Assembly: GCA_016934635.1 (NCBI GenBank)
Contig: JAFGSK010000014.1
Span: forward strand, 1-49,318
Direction: 5' to 3'
Length of the DNA stretch: 49,318 nucleotides
DNA from: Caldifarciminota bacterium
Lineage (GTDB): Bacteria > Hydrothermota > Tepidihabitantia > B3-TA06
In this document: piece after piece, positions 9,008 to 16,780 of the stretch
Layout of the letters: the number at the start of each line of letters is the position of its first letter
How positions within the stretch are numbered: position 1 is the stretch's first letter
Program-made: the position numbers and the translations under genes
The notes under the pieces: model-generated
The model's database searches: none
What the model was told of the DNA's origin: nothing
What the model saw: only the letters and a program-made list of their open reading frames with translations

Positions 9008-10471
9008 CTATCTTGTAAATATAATCTTCACGCTTGCCGGTTGTCCTGCAAGGAACCCTTGCGCGAAATACACTCCTGCAGAAAGCTCTCCGGATTTGAT
9101 TGGAACCACATGCTCGCCTTCACAGAACGTTCCTGAGGCCAGGTTCTTTACCCTGCGTCCCGATGCGTCGTAGAGATCGAGATAAACCAGTCCGCCGACA
9201 TGTAGACTGAAATGTATCACGTATTCTCCAGACTCGAACCTCAGCGTTGTTCGAGTTGAAGGGGAACTTTCGGCTATTCCTTCAAGCAAAGGTTCCAGGG
9301 ATTTTGCATAGAATACCTGGTATACTTCTTCGAAGTAGTCGTCTATAACATAAGCCAGATGTCCGTAGCCTTGTGAGTCTATGGCAAAGAAATGACCTAC
9401 ACCGCCAGCTTCGTCCAGTTCAGGGGTATTGGTAATCTTCTCTTCTATCCATCCTGCATCGGTTTTTACTGTGTAGTAGAAGTCACTGTAGTCATTAACA
9501 CTGACTACGAAAGGAACGCCATCAGGATTGAGAGCAAGTGCGGGAGTAAAGTAACAATCAAAAGACACCGATTCCTGCACAAGCTCATCCTCCAAGTCAC
9601 TGCCGTCCAGGGTTAGGTAATGAATATCCTCAAAGTCTTCCTCAAAGTGCTCGCCGTTCAAATAAGCCATACAAAAACCTTTCCGATCGTCAGAGACCAC
9701 ACAAGGAAAAATCCCTTTGACGGAATCACCCAAGGGGCCACAGTTCCACCCTGCTGGTTCGATTCCGGAAGGCGCGGCATGGCAGAGAACCGGATCCGAA
9801 TCCTCATCGTGTCTTGAATAGAACAAATGGGGCGTTCCGTCATCTGAAAAAACCAAATCCATTGCGAAGAACAAAAATTGATCAGACATCTCAATTACAA
9901 GTTCCGAATCGAGGTTACCTGCACGGATTGTACCGTAGCGAATTTGCACCCTAGACCAATCCTCGGAGTCAACCTCTAAATAAGCCAGCTTCAGTTGTCC
10001 TTCCGAGTCCAACTTCACCGCCGGTCCGACCTGAATGTTCATATCGTTGGTAAGTGTATCTACAACGAACTCACCGCTACTATCGCAGGCAAAGAACAGG
10101 TTCGTCTCCTCTTCAGAGGCAAAGTCAAAAAAGACAATGTAGGTGTTGCCTTCGAAATCTACATCAAAACCGTAGGGAGGAAACATAAGATCCGGATCGT
10201 AACTGTAAAAATCCTTCGAGAGTCTGACAACCTTCCTCGTAGTCCAACTTCCGGTTGCGTTTGAAGCGACCTTGATCCAGGCTGCAGTAGATTCGGCCTC
10301 CCAGTCGTAGTACGCCTGCAGGTAAAGCACGTGGGCATGCCTCTCCTCACCCAACTTAAGCAAAGGACTCATATAGTAGTATGGGGATTCGCCGGATATG
10401 AGTTCTTCTTGCCACTGAACGGCAGAAAGAAGAAATACTCCTGCTAAAAGGAGTAAGACTGCTTTTTTCAT
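9008..10471 (-). CDS. Exported beta-rich protein with C-terminal sorting domain, array paralog 7 (operon-leading)
   Basis: A 487-residue protein, function unknown. I chose the ATG at 10471 because GGAGG lies 8 nt upstream; the in-frame TTG at 10477 would be only 2 nt from that site. Signal peptide MKKAVLLLLAGVFLLSAVQW. Family blocks LFFACDSSGEFVVDTLTND and QVFYAKSLEPL are followed by a C-terminal DASGRRV/GVYFAQG domain ending KIIFTR. It is first in the array and sits 164 nt downstream of a predicted sigma-54 transcription start, with an intrinsic terminator in the leader between them. Confidence 0.86.
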   Translation of the reverse strand: MKKAVLLLLAGVFLLSAVQWQEELISGESPYYYMSPLLKLGEERHAHVLYLQAYYDWEAESTAAWIKVASNATGSWTTRKVVRLSKDFYSYDPDLMFPPYGFDVDFEGNTYIVFFDFASEEETNLFFACDSSGEFVVDTLTNDMNIQVGPAVKLDSEGQLKLAYLEVDSEDWSRVQIRYGTIRAGNLDSELVIEMSDQFLFFAMDLVFSDDGTPHLFYSRHDEDSDPVLCHAAPSGIEPAGWNCGPLGDSVKGIFPCVVSDDRKGFCMAYLNGEHFEEDFEDIHYLTLDGSDLEDELVQESVSFDCYFTPALALNPDGVPFVVSVNDYSDFYYTVKTDAGWIEEKITNTPELDEAGGVGHFFAIDSQGYGHLAYVIDDYFEEVYQVFYAKSLEPLLEGIAESSPSTRTTLRFESGEYVIHFSLHVGGLVYLDLYDASGRRVKNLASGTFCEGEHVVPIKSGELSAGVYFAQGFLAGQPASVKIIFTR

Positions 10472-10516
10472 AATCAATGCCTCCTTTAACTTCTTTAGAC
10501 ACCGAATACTGTTTAG

Positions 10517-10544
10517 GGTTTAAAGCCTTAGTTCCACTTCTCAA
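10517..10544 (-). promoter_or_regulatory. Weak housekeeping-type promoter candidate downstream of leader terminator
   Basis: TTGAGA, 16-bp spacer, TAAACC on the minus strand, between the leader terminator and the 10471 gene. The -10 box is poor (3/6). It is an alternative way to express the array without the sigma-54 promoter. Confidence 0.25.
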
Positions 10545-10557
10545 GATTATTATTTCG

Positions 10558-10586
10558 AAAAAAGGGAGTCCTTTAGAGAACTCCCC
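10558..10586 (-). terminator. Intrinsic terminator or attenuator in the array leader
   Basis: On the minus strand GGGAGTTC, loop TCTAAA, GGACTCCC (8 bp including one G-T pair) followed by TTTTTT. It lies about +51 to +78 from the predicted sigma-54 start at 10635 and upstream of the first array gene. It would therefore either end a ~78-nt RNA or act as a conditional attenuator of the operon. Confidence 0.7.
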
Positions 10587-10646
10587 AAAAGTCAATCCAA
10601 AGGTGAAGCTTAAAATCGAGTCATTCATTGTATGTAGTCTCAACGA

Positions 10647-10662
10647 GCAACTTACGTGCCAG
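10647..10662 (-). promoter_or_regulatory. Sigma-54 promoter P1 for the paralog array
   Basis: Minus strand reads CTGGCACGTAAGTTGC, matching the sigma-54 consensus TGGCACG-N4-TTGC with GG and GC separated by exactly 10 nt. The predicted start is A at about 10635. It needs an AAA+ activator; one is encoded immediately upstream, and an enhancer-like palindrome lies at 10752-10771. Confidence 0.8.
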
Positions 10663-10751
10663 ATTACCTATCTTCATTAAATAAGTTAAGGTAACCAAAT
10701 ATCGCCAGTTACATATGAGGTGGATCGAATATCCTATTTGAGTAAATCTGT

Positions 10752-10771
10752 ATGTTTCATTAATGAAACAT
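10752..10771. promoter_or_regulatory. Enhancer-like palindrome (UAS) for P1
   Basis: ATGTTTCATTAATGAAACAT is a perfect 20-nt palindrome centred about 126 bp upstream of the P1 start. The outer half-sites ATGTTTCA and TGAAACAT are identical to those at 11186-11205; only the 4-nt centre differs. A weaker second site (GTTTC...TG.AAC) lies one step upstream at 10774-10793. The position suits an activator binding site. Confidence 0.7.
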
Positions 10772-10875
10772 CAGCGTTTCGAAAATGCAACCAGGGGTAA
10801 TCTGAAGGAATATTAAAGTGTTGACACTCATGTAAAGTGATCAAATTGTTGTATATATGCTGTTTATATTAAAAT

Positions 10876-10896
10876 CCGGGGCACATCGTGCCCCGG
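10876..10896 (-). terminator. Strong hairpin ending the short sigma-54 transcript
   Basis: CCGGGGCAC-ATC-GTGCCCCGG (plus strand) is a perfect 9-bp stem with a 3-nt loop. On the minus strand it is followed by ATTTTAATATAAA, a moderate U-rich tail. On the plus strand no U-rich tail follows, so it serves the minus strand. Confidence 0.7.
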
Positions 10897-10914
10897 TTGA
10901 TCCTACCTACCCAA

Positions 10915-10992
10915 TTAACTCAGAAACATAGTAATTGGGTCCCGGCTATGGCTGAAACCAGAGGTGTAGTTTATTCCTTCCACCTCCCTCAT
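10915..10992 (-). CDS. Possible 25-residue peptide in the short sigma-54 transcript
   Basis: ATG at 10992 follows a double AAGGAGG run, the upstream copy being 8 nt away, which is an excellent Shine-Dalgarno. The predicted peptide begins MREVEGINYT and ends DPITMFLS, with no hydrophobic signal or recognisable motif. The stop codon lies inside the 10909-10940 stem-loop. The ribosome site and the tight fit between promoter and terminator are seen directly; that a peptide is made is inference. The purine-rich run could instead be an anti-SD or regulatory element. Confidence 0.35.
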   Translation of the reverse strand: MREVEGINYTSGFSHSRDPITMFLS

Positions 10993-11074
10993 CCCTCCTT
11001 CCTCCTTCTCTATGAATCCCTCTTACAATCTTATAAGCCATCAGATGTCGTCATGTCCTTCACTCTTCTTTTAA

Positions 11075-11090
11075 GCAATTCTCGTGCCAG
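11075..11090 (-). promoter_or_regulatory. Sigma-54 promoter P2 for the short transcript
   Basis: Minus strand reads CTGGCACGAGAATTGC, a full match to TGGCACG-N4-TTGC with the required GG-N10-GC spacing. Predicted start at about 11063. A pair of enhancer-like sites lies at 11186-11226. Confidence 0.8.
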
Positions 11091-11185
11091 ATTCCTGAAG
11101 GGAATTTTAGAAGAACCTAAGACATTTATTATCAGCTACTTGCGTATAGAGAAACATTGTTGAATTCACAAGCCATCTCCTCGGG

Positions 11186-11205
11186 ATGTTTCAACAATGA
11201 AACAT
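11186..11205. promoter_or_regulatory. Enhancer-like palindrome (UAS) for P2, site 1
   Basis: ATGTTTCAACAATGAAACAT: two perfect inverted 8-nt half-sites around a 4-nt centre, about 132 bp upstream of the P2 start. Same half-sites and similar distance as the P1 element. Confidence 0.7.
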
Positions 11206-11206
11206 T

Positions 11207-11226
11207 GAAATTCAGAACTGAAACAT
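11207..11226. promoter_or_regulatory. Enhancer-like element for P2, site 2 (half conserved)
   Basis: The right half TGAAACAT (11219-11226) is perfect and the left half retains TTCA with the same 4-nt gap. Its centre is 21 bp from site 1, two helical turns, as expected for cooperative binding of dimers on one face. Confidence 0.5.
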
Positions 11227-11304
11227 TTGACACTTAGCCTTTTTTTTGAAAAAATATAGATTCGTTTTTTATATAACTTCCCCCTACCTTGACGACCATC
11301 TCTC

Positions 11305-14300
11305 TCAGTGATTCTTATTGAATGAAGACATTTTTCTCCACAAGGTTGTTCTGCTGATACCTAAGGCTCGAGCAGCCTCATCAATTGTCTTGTGGCTTGT
11401 TAGGGCTTCGCGTATCATTTTCTCCTCAAAACGTTTCTGAGCAAACTCCAAGTTAAAATCATCCATTTTATTAGGCTTTTGAGTCTTCGATTCGGTAACC
11501 TCACTTCTCTCCATTAAACTTGTATAACCTGGAAAGAAATGCTGCTCAAGGAGACCCGTGGTTATTCTCCTGCCTTGTGAAAGCAGAACCGATCTCTCTA
11601 TTACGCTTCTTAACTCTCGAATGTTTCCTGGCCACGGATAATCAAGAAGTGTGTTTAGTGCATCATCGTCAATACCAGTGACATCCTTGCAGAACTCGGA
11701 GGAGAACTTCTCTATGAAGAAGTCGACAAATTCCGGAATGTCATCCTTACGCTCTCGCAGAGAAGGAAGAATCAAGGTTAGGGTACTGATTCGAAAGTAA
11801 AGATCTTCACGAAAGCGCTTTTCTTTCACCTCTTCCCTGAGGTTGCGATTTGTGGCAAAGATAAACCTCAGATCCACCGTTTTTTTCCGGGATTCACCAA
11901 TCCGTCGGATTACCTTCTCCTCGATTACTTCCAATAGCTTGGCTTGCATCGGAAGAGAGGTATTAGTTATTTCATCAAAGAAAACTGTGGAACCGTTTGC
12001 CGCTTCCAGGATTCCTATTCGATCCTGATCCGCACTTGTATATGCCCCTTTTTTAGCCCCAAAAAGTTCACTCTCGAATATGTTCTCAGGTAGTATCCCG
12101 CAATTGATTGAGCAGAATTCACGACCCTTTCGCAAACTCTTTTCGTGTATCATCCTTGCCAATACCCCTTTACCTGTACCTGTTTCACCCTCCAGAAGGA
12201 TATTTGCACCAGACTTAGCTATTTCATTAAGCTGACTGTAGAGATTTTTAATAGTCTGAGAAGTTCCTAAAACTATTCCCGACTCCTCGAAGTTTTTTCT
12301 CACGCGGGCAATGATCAATTCCTCTTGTAATTTCTTAAATTCTGCCGACTTATCGATTGACGCCGCCAGTAAATTACCCAAGGCTTCAAAGTAAAGGGTG
12401 TTTTCTGCATCGAATAATCCTGAATGGTGACTATCAAGGTATATGGTTCCTATAAGCTTTTCGTGAATAGTCCTCAAAGGAATGCAAAGAAGTGATCTAA
12501 TCTCATTTAGTAGAATACTCTGAGACCTATTGAATCGATCGTCTTGGGAAGCATCAGCCGTATAGATCGGTTGGAGATCCTTCTGGATGTTCTGGATAAC
12601 GGTCTGGGAGATTAGTCTGGCGTCTTTAGATGTCACATCATCCATCTTTTTCGAAGCCACCGGATGCAACTTATCTCCTTGGACGATAAAAACCGCACCT
12701 CGCTGAGCTAATGTTAATTTTAAAACAATATCTAGAAGATCATCCATGAAGTTATCTTCACCCAATCGGTAGTTGATCAACTCGCTTACTTTCTTGAGTC
12801 CTTCAAGATATTGAAGTGGAAGTCCGGGTCGAACCTGCTTTTCTGCTATATGTTTGGCTCGCAGATCCTTGATAAGCTGACTCACCTGGCCGAGATCTTT
12901 CATATACCTATCGGGATCCTGGCCTGACTCTACTCCATCCGTCATATTCTTTAGATGTAATTCCTTAATCTTTTCGAGATCTGCTTTTGCCCCCAACCGT
13001 TCGAAAATTGACTTGGCTTCTTCTAAGGCTGCAATAGCTTCTTCGTTGCAGCCTTTTTTCTCGAATAATGCCTTAGCGATATAGTAAAGTGCGATCCCCT
13101 GTTCATAAGGTGACTCCTGGAATTTACCTACCTCTAAGCCTTCCCGGAGCCTTGCTAATCCATCTTCAAACTTATCCGATGCAATAAGCGCTCTACCCAA
13201 GGTTAGTAAAGCATCTACCCTCATATCACCAAATGATTTCACTCCCTTGATACTCAATACAACAGAGGATGCCAAATCCAAAGCGCTGACCGTCTTGCCT
13301 TGAGCAAGAAGAATCTGAGCCTCCAGGAGATCTACTCGTACTTCAGATGCATGATCTTGTGTCTTCAATCGCTTGCATTCATCGAGGTATATTGACGCTT
13401 CGGCATAGTTTCCAGCATCTATTTCAATCTTGCAGCGATTTTGCTCTACCAAGAAAGAAGTCCGTTTGTAATCACCCGATTCTACAAGCCACTTTGCCTT
13501 CTGAAACATTCGTCTGGCAATAAAGTACCACCCTTTCAACCTGTAAAGTCCTGCCCAATCCATAAGGAGAAAATTTTTGAGATTCCTTGTTCTCATTTCC
13601 TTATAGGACTTAAACCAAACCTGAACATACTTTCTCTCTGCGGTTTCCCAATCCCCAAGAGCAACTAAATAATTACCCTCTCTCCATCGAAGCGATGCAA
13701 GTCTGTATTTATCATTAAGCTTCTCAGATATCTGTATTGCCTGCCGGATCAAACCAAGCGACTCGCGGTGTTGACCTAAGCCGGATACAAAGGTGGCTTT
13801 GGATGACAGAACTTCGACCATGAGTGCAGGGGATCTTGTTTCATTTGCAATGTCGAGGACTTTCTCCAACGACCTTTCAATCTCTTCGTAATCCCCTAGA
13901 CAGATAAGCACGTCAATCATCATAAGTATCATATTACCGAGTTCTACTTTATTGCCAAATTCCTCAGCGAGTTCCACAGCCTTTTTCATATACTTAAGTC
14001 CTTCCGAAGCAACACCCTTATGTAGGAATGCACAGCCTAGACCAGAATAAGTGCGAGTCTGCTCTATCAGAGAGGCCGAACATTCCAGAGATTCTTCGAA
14101 AAGGGCTCGGGCTTTATCTAGCTTTCCTGTAAAAAGAGCATACCAGGCTCGAGCGTAAAGTTGTTTGGATTTGAGTGGACCCGAGGCTTCAGGTTCACAC
14201 TCCTCGCTCATATCAAAGAAGTAGACTGCCCGGTCCAAATCCTGTACCCTCTGGTATGCCAGCCCTATTCTCAAAAGAACCAGCGCCTTCTCTTCCGGAT

Positions 14301-16449
14301 TTCCCTCAAGCAACGGTAGTACTTGCGAAAAATACTTCTCCGCCTGACTTACATCGTGTTCCTGGTGTGCCAAATCACCTAATTCCAATAGGGCAGCTTT
14401 CTTATCTTTAACCTCAGGTTCACTTGCTAAGGCGTATTCTAGAAGTCTCTTAGCATTCACTGAATCACCAAAGATTCTCAGTCTTATCCCTGCTACAACG
14501 AGATAACGCGACACCTTTTTTTTGTTATTCGATCGAAAATAAAGCAAGCCGATTTGAGCGAGGTAATTGGCATCCCAATCAGCTATCACTTCTCCCCACA
14601 AATGAAGAGAAAACTCTTCTAATTGTCCCGCCAATTTCTTCGAAAGAGTCTTCTTTTCAGCTTCGTCAAGCTTACCGAGAAGGTAAGGCCTTATGATATC
14701 GTTTCCAAACTCGTAATGGGGTCTTTCTCGATATAGAAAAGAACGAATCAAGCCTTTGTTTACCAAGCCTTGCAATACTAACTGAGCCCCTGACCCAAGG
14801 ATTTGTGAGAGTACTTCTACAGGCAAAGCAGTATCCATTACAGAAAGCAACTTAAGTACTAGCCTTGAGTCCTTATCCAACCTCTCGATACTTTCCCCCA
14901 ACCATTTCTCGAGCTTTTTACCTAGCCCTTTCTCTTCTCTCCCAGGTTCGTATACCCAACCCTGTTTCCAGGTCAACCAGCCTTCATCCTGAAGGATGTT
15001 CAAAAGCCCGTTCATACGCCTTGGGTTTCCCGAAGCAACGGAAACCAAGATGTCGGCAAGCTTATCCTGATCATCAAGATCCTCAAATGTCTTGGATATC
15101 ATGTCCAGGACCTTACTATACTCAAGAGAAGTTAGCCTGATTGTCACAGCTTGAGTGTAAATAGAAGTGGGAACCTGAGCCAACAGCATACCCAACTTTC
15201 CATCAAAACTGTGAGAAAGATAAACCAGCAATTCACCTTCCTCCTCCGTCAAATCAACCGGTGCATCAATAAACACCGCATCAAATCCTCCCTTATCTAA
15301 TTCCTGTGATATCTCCTCAAAACGTACCCACTTTTCAGTTTGTCGCAGGCTATCTTTATCTTCAATTCTTCTTGCCTTGAATCCAAGAGAAGCCGCCAAG
15401 TGCTCGGTTAATGAAAAATGAGCACCTCGGCCTTCTACAAGTAGTGTATGTTTGTTGTGTAGTAAGGTCCTGAACCGCAATTCTCTGAGTGTACGTGTCT
15501 TACCGATACCGGATTCTCCTGTGAGAAGCACCACCCTTTTTTCCTCAAAGATATACCCTTCAATTCTTTCAATCTCCTCATCGCGTCCACCGAAGCAAAG
15601 ACGAGGAACCAAAGATGAAGGTCTAACTTCAACCTTCTTACCTTTGGTTAACCACTCAATCTCTGCTATAATCTCATCAGCTGAAGGACGTAACTGAGGT
15701 TCTGAGTTCAACATCCTGAAGATCAAGGCCTCAAAACCAGAAGGCATTTGGAAATCAAGCTTTCCAAACCTAGGTGGAGTTTTAAGCTTATAAGCGACAA
15801 GTTCCCGACTGGATTTCTCAATACCCAACATCGCTCCTGATAAGACCTCATAGGATATTACTCCTAGAGAATAAATATCAGCAGAAGGCGTAACCTCACC
15901 GCCCAGAAAAAGCTCAGGCGCTGCATAGGCCAAGGTCGTACCCCTTGCCTCTGCAGTAGGACTGAGTAGGTAATCCTCGGAAAAACCAAAATCCAGAAGC
16001 ACGGGCTCACCATCTTCTCTAACGAGGAGATTAGCAGGCTTAACGTCAATATGAACTATACCCTCACGGTGGAGGCTTGAGAGTATTGTCGCCGCCTTTT
16101 CAAAAACACTTAAGAAGCAGGAAAAAAAATCCTCAGAATTACGCCGCTCCTGCATAAAGTCTGTAATAGGACAGCCTTTAACTAACTCCATTGTAAAATA
16201 TTCGCGTCCCCTATATTCCCCGAATGCGACAACCTTTATAATTCCTGGTAGTTCAAAACGCTCCAGGATGGCAAATTCACGCTGCAGACGGTGAGCTGGA
16301 TCAGGTTCTTCTGCCAATTTCAACGCCAACTCTTCCCCAGAAGCCTTTTCCTTCACTGCCCAGACGACACTATCCGAACCCTCACCCAGCTTCTCTATCT
16401 TAATAAAACCGGCAGGGATGGGATTTGACTCATGGTGCTTCCTAGGCAT
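11305..16449 (-). CDS. Ser/Thr kinase - ATPase - TPR - GAF - sigma-54 activator fusion
   Basis: A 1714-residue cytoplasmic regulator. A protein kinase domain (about 15-270) has a Gly loop GEGSDSVVW, Lys44, HIDVKPANL (Asp135; HRD is HID), DFG (Asp153) and APE. A second ATPase follows with P-loop GESGIGKT (about 311-318), then a long TPR region (about 600-1170) and a GAF domain (about 1215-1375). A sigma-54 AAA+ domain starts near 1391 with Walker A GETGTGKG, Walker B TVFFDE and, in place of GAFTGA, GAYTSA. A Fis-type HTH (AARALGISRTTLWRK) ends the protein. I placed the start at ATG 16449, not the in-frame TTG at 16482, because the -10 box ends 5 nt before the ATG and there is no Shine-Dalgarno: a leaderless mRNA. 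Two sigma-54 promoters with shared palindromes lie just beyond its 3' end, so it probably controls them; the stimulus is unknown. Confidence 0.9.
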   Translation of the reverse strand: MPRKHHESNPIPAGFIKIEKLGEGSDSVVWAVKEKASGEELALKLAEEPDPAHRLQREFAILERFELPGIIKVVAFGEYRGREYFTMELVKGCPITDFMQERRNSEDFFSCFLSVFEKAATILSSLHREGIVHIDVKPANLLVREDGEPVLLDFGFSEDYLLSPTAEARGTTLAYAAPELFLGGEVTPSADIYSLGVISYEVLSGAMLGIEKSSRELVAYKLKTPPRFGKLDFQMPSGFEALIFRMLNSEPQLRPSADEIIAEIEWLTKGKKVEVRPSSLVPRLCFGGRDEEIERIEGYIFEEKRVVLLTGESGIGKTRTLRELRFRTLLHNKHTLLVEGRGAHFSLTEHLAASLGFKARRIEDKDSLRQTEKWVRFEEISQELDKGGFDAVFIDAPVDLTEEEGELLVYLSHSFDGKLGMLLAQVPTSIYTQAVTIRLTSLEYSKVLDMISKTFEDLDDQDKLADILVSVASGNPRRMNGLLNILQDEGWLTWKQGWVYEPGREEKGLGKKLEKWLGESIERLDKDSRLVLKLLSVMDTALPVEVLSQILGSGAQLVLQGLVNKGLIRSFLYRERPHYEFGNDIIRPYLLGKLDEAEKKTLSKKLAGQLEEFSLHLWGEVIADWDANYLAQIGLLYFRSNNKKKVSRYLVVAGIRLRIFGDSVNAKRLLEYALASEPEVKDKKAALLELGDLAHQEHDVSQAEKYFSQVLPLLEGNPEEKALVLLRIGLAYQRVQDLDRAVYFFDMSEECEPEASGPLKSKQLYARAWYALFTGKLDKARALFEESLECSASLIEQTRTYSGLGCAFLHKGVASEGLKYMKKAVELAEEFGNKVELGNMILMMIDVLICLGDYEEIERSLEKVLDIANETRSPALMVEVLSSKATFVSGLGQHRESLGLIRQAIQISEKLNDKYRLASLRWREGNYLVALGDWETAERKYVQVWFKSYKEMRTRNLKNFLLMDWAGLYRLKGWYFIARRMFQKAKWLVESGDYKRTSFLVEQNRCKIEIDAGNYAEASIYLDECKRLKTQDHASEVRVDLLEAQILLAQGKTVSALDLASSVVLSIKGVKSFGDMRVDALLTLGRALIASDKFEDGLARLREGLEVGKFQESPYEQGIALYYIAKALFEKKGCNEEAIAALEEAKSIFERLGAKADLEKIKELHLKNMTDGVESGQDPDRYMKDLGQVSQLIKDLRAKHIAEKQVRPGLPLQYLEGLKKVSELINYRLGEDNFMDDLLDIVLKLTLAQRGAVFIVQGDKLHPVASKKMDDVTSKDARLISQTVIQNIQKDLQPIYTADASQDDRFNRSQSILLNEIRSLLCIPLRTIHEKLIGTIYLDSHHSGLFDAENTLYFEALGNLLAASIDKSAEFKKLQEELIIARVRKNFEESGIVLGTSQTIKNLYSQLNEIAKSGANILLEGETGTGKGVLARMIHEKSLRKGREFCSINCGILPENIFESELFGAKKGAYTSADQDRIGILEAANGSTVFFDEITNTSLPMQAKLLEVIEEKVIRRIGESRKKTVDLRFIFATNRNLREEVKEKRFREDLYFRISTLTLILPSLRERKDDIPEFVDFFIEKFSSEFCKDVTGIDDDALNTLLDYPWPGNIRELRSVIERSVLLSQGRRITTGLLEQHFFPGYTSLMERSEVTESKTQKPNKMDDFNLEFAQKRFEEKMIREALTSHKTIDEAARALGISRTTLWRKMSSFNKNH

Positions 16450-16454
16450 TACGA

Positions 16455-16482
16455 AATATAAATATGACCTTTCAAAAGTCAA
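16455..16482 (-). promoter_or_regulatory. Housekeeping-type promoter, leaderless, for the sigma-54 activator
   Basis: TTGACT (16482-16477), 16-bp spacer, TATATT (16460-16455); the ATG begins 5 nt later, so the mRNA would start at or next to the start codon. Confidence 0.65.
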
Positions 16483-16513
16483 CCCTTGAAGGTAATGATT
16501 GAATAGAACGATT

Positions 16514-16780
16514 TTAAAAAGAAGGACAGGAACGTATCAAGTGAAGCTTCTGTTTAGGTGAGAGTCTTTTTATTATCGCCTCGCGTTTCAAGGCACTTGA
16601 ACGGGTTGCATGACGTTCCATGAAACGCAAAAGGCATGGACGTCTACTCCGGGTGTAGCGTGATGCCTTCCCGGCATTGTGCTGGGTTAACCTGCGGAAC
16701 ACGTCTTTTGCGATTCCGGTATAAAGAGAACCGTCCGAACACTGCAAGATATAAACGTACCAGGAGTCAGTGCGCTTCAC
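16514..16780 (-). CDS. GIY-YIG domain protein (UPF0213/YhbQ-like)
   Basis: An 88-residue single-domain GIY-YIG protein. WYVYILQC and SLYTGIA are the GIY-YIG strands. Arg in DVFRRLTQHN and Glu in ALKREAIIKRL occupy the catalytic positions, and the length is normal for the small stand-alone family. The family has nuclease fold and probable DNA-processing activity, but the physiological role is unsettled. It starts with GTG, and GTGA overlaps the stop of the upstream peptidase gene by 4 nt, indicating translational coupling. Confidence 0.85.
   Translation of the reverse strand: MKRTDSWYVYILQCSDGSLYTGIAKDVFRRLTQHNAGKASRYTRSRRPCLLRFMERHATRSSALKREAIIKRLSPKQKLHLIRSCPSF

Larger units (their letters stand above)
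10865..11063 (-). ncRNA. Predicted ~190-nt sigma-54-driven short transcript
   Basis: The RNA is bounded by the predicted P2 start (about 11063) and the strong terminator hairpin at 10876-10896. It contains a purine-rich stretch with two overlapping AAGGAGG sites, a 25-codon ORF (10915-10992), and a 9-bp stem-loop (ACCCAATTA at 10909-10917 pairing with 10932-10940, 14-nt loop) that overlaps the ORF's stop. I do not recognise a known RNA family. It could be a regulatory RNA, a peptide mRNA or both. Confidence 0.5.

Noticed and set aside
10356..10643. Minus-strand frame over the array leader (MNDSILSF... from 10628)
   Set aside because: No ribosome site, and it runs through the terminator hairpin and into the coding region of paralog 7 in another frame.
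10865..11063. Known riboswitch such as GEMM (cyclic di-GMP) in the short transcript
   Set aside because: A few words (AGCCGGGA, GGTAGG) resemble it, but the conserved GCACAGGGCAAACC and GCAAAGCC blocks are absent.
10888..11163. 91-codon plus-strand frame in the regulatory region
   Set aside because: No ribosome site or family resemblance; it is antisense to the sigma-54 promoter and short transcript, which explain the region better.
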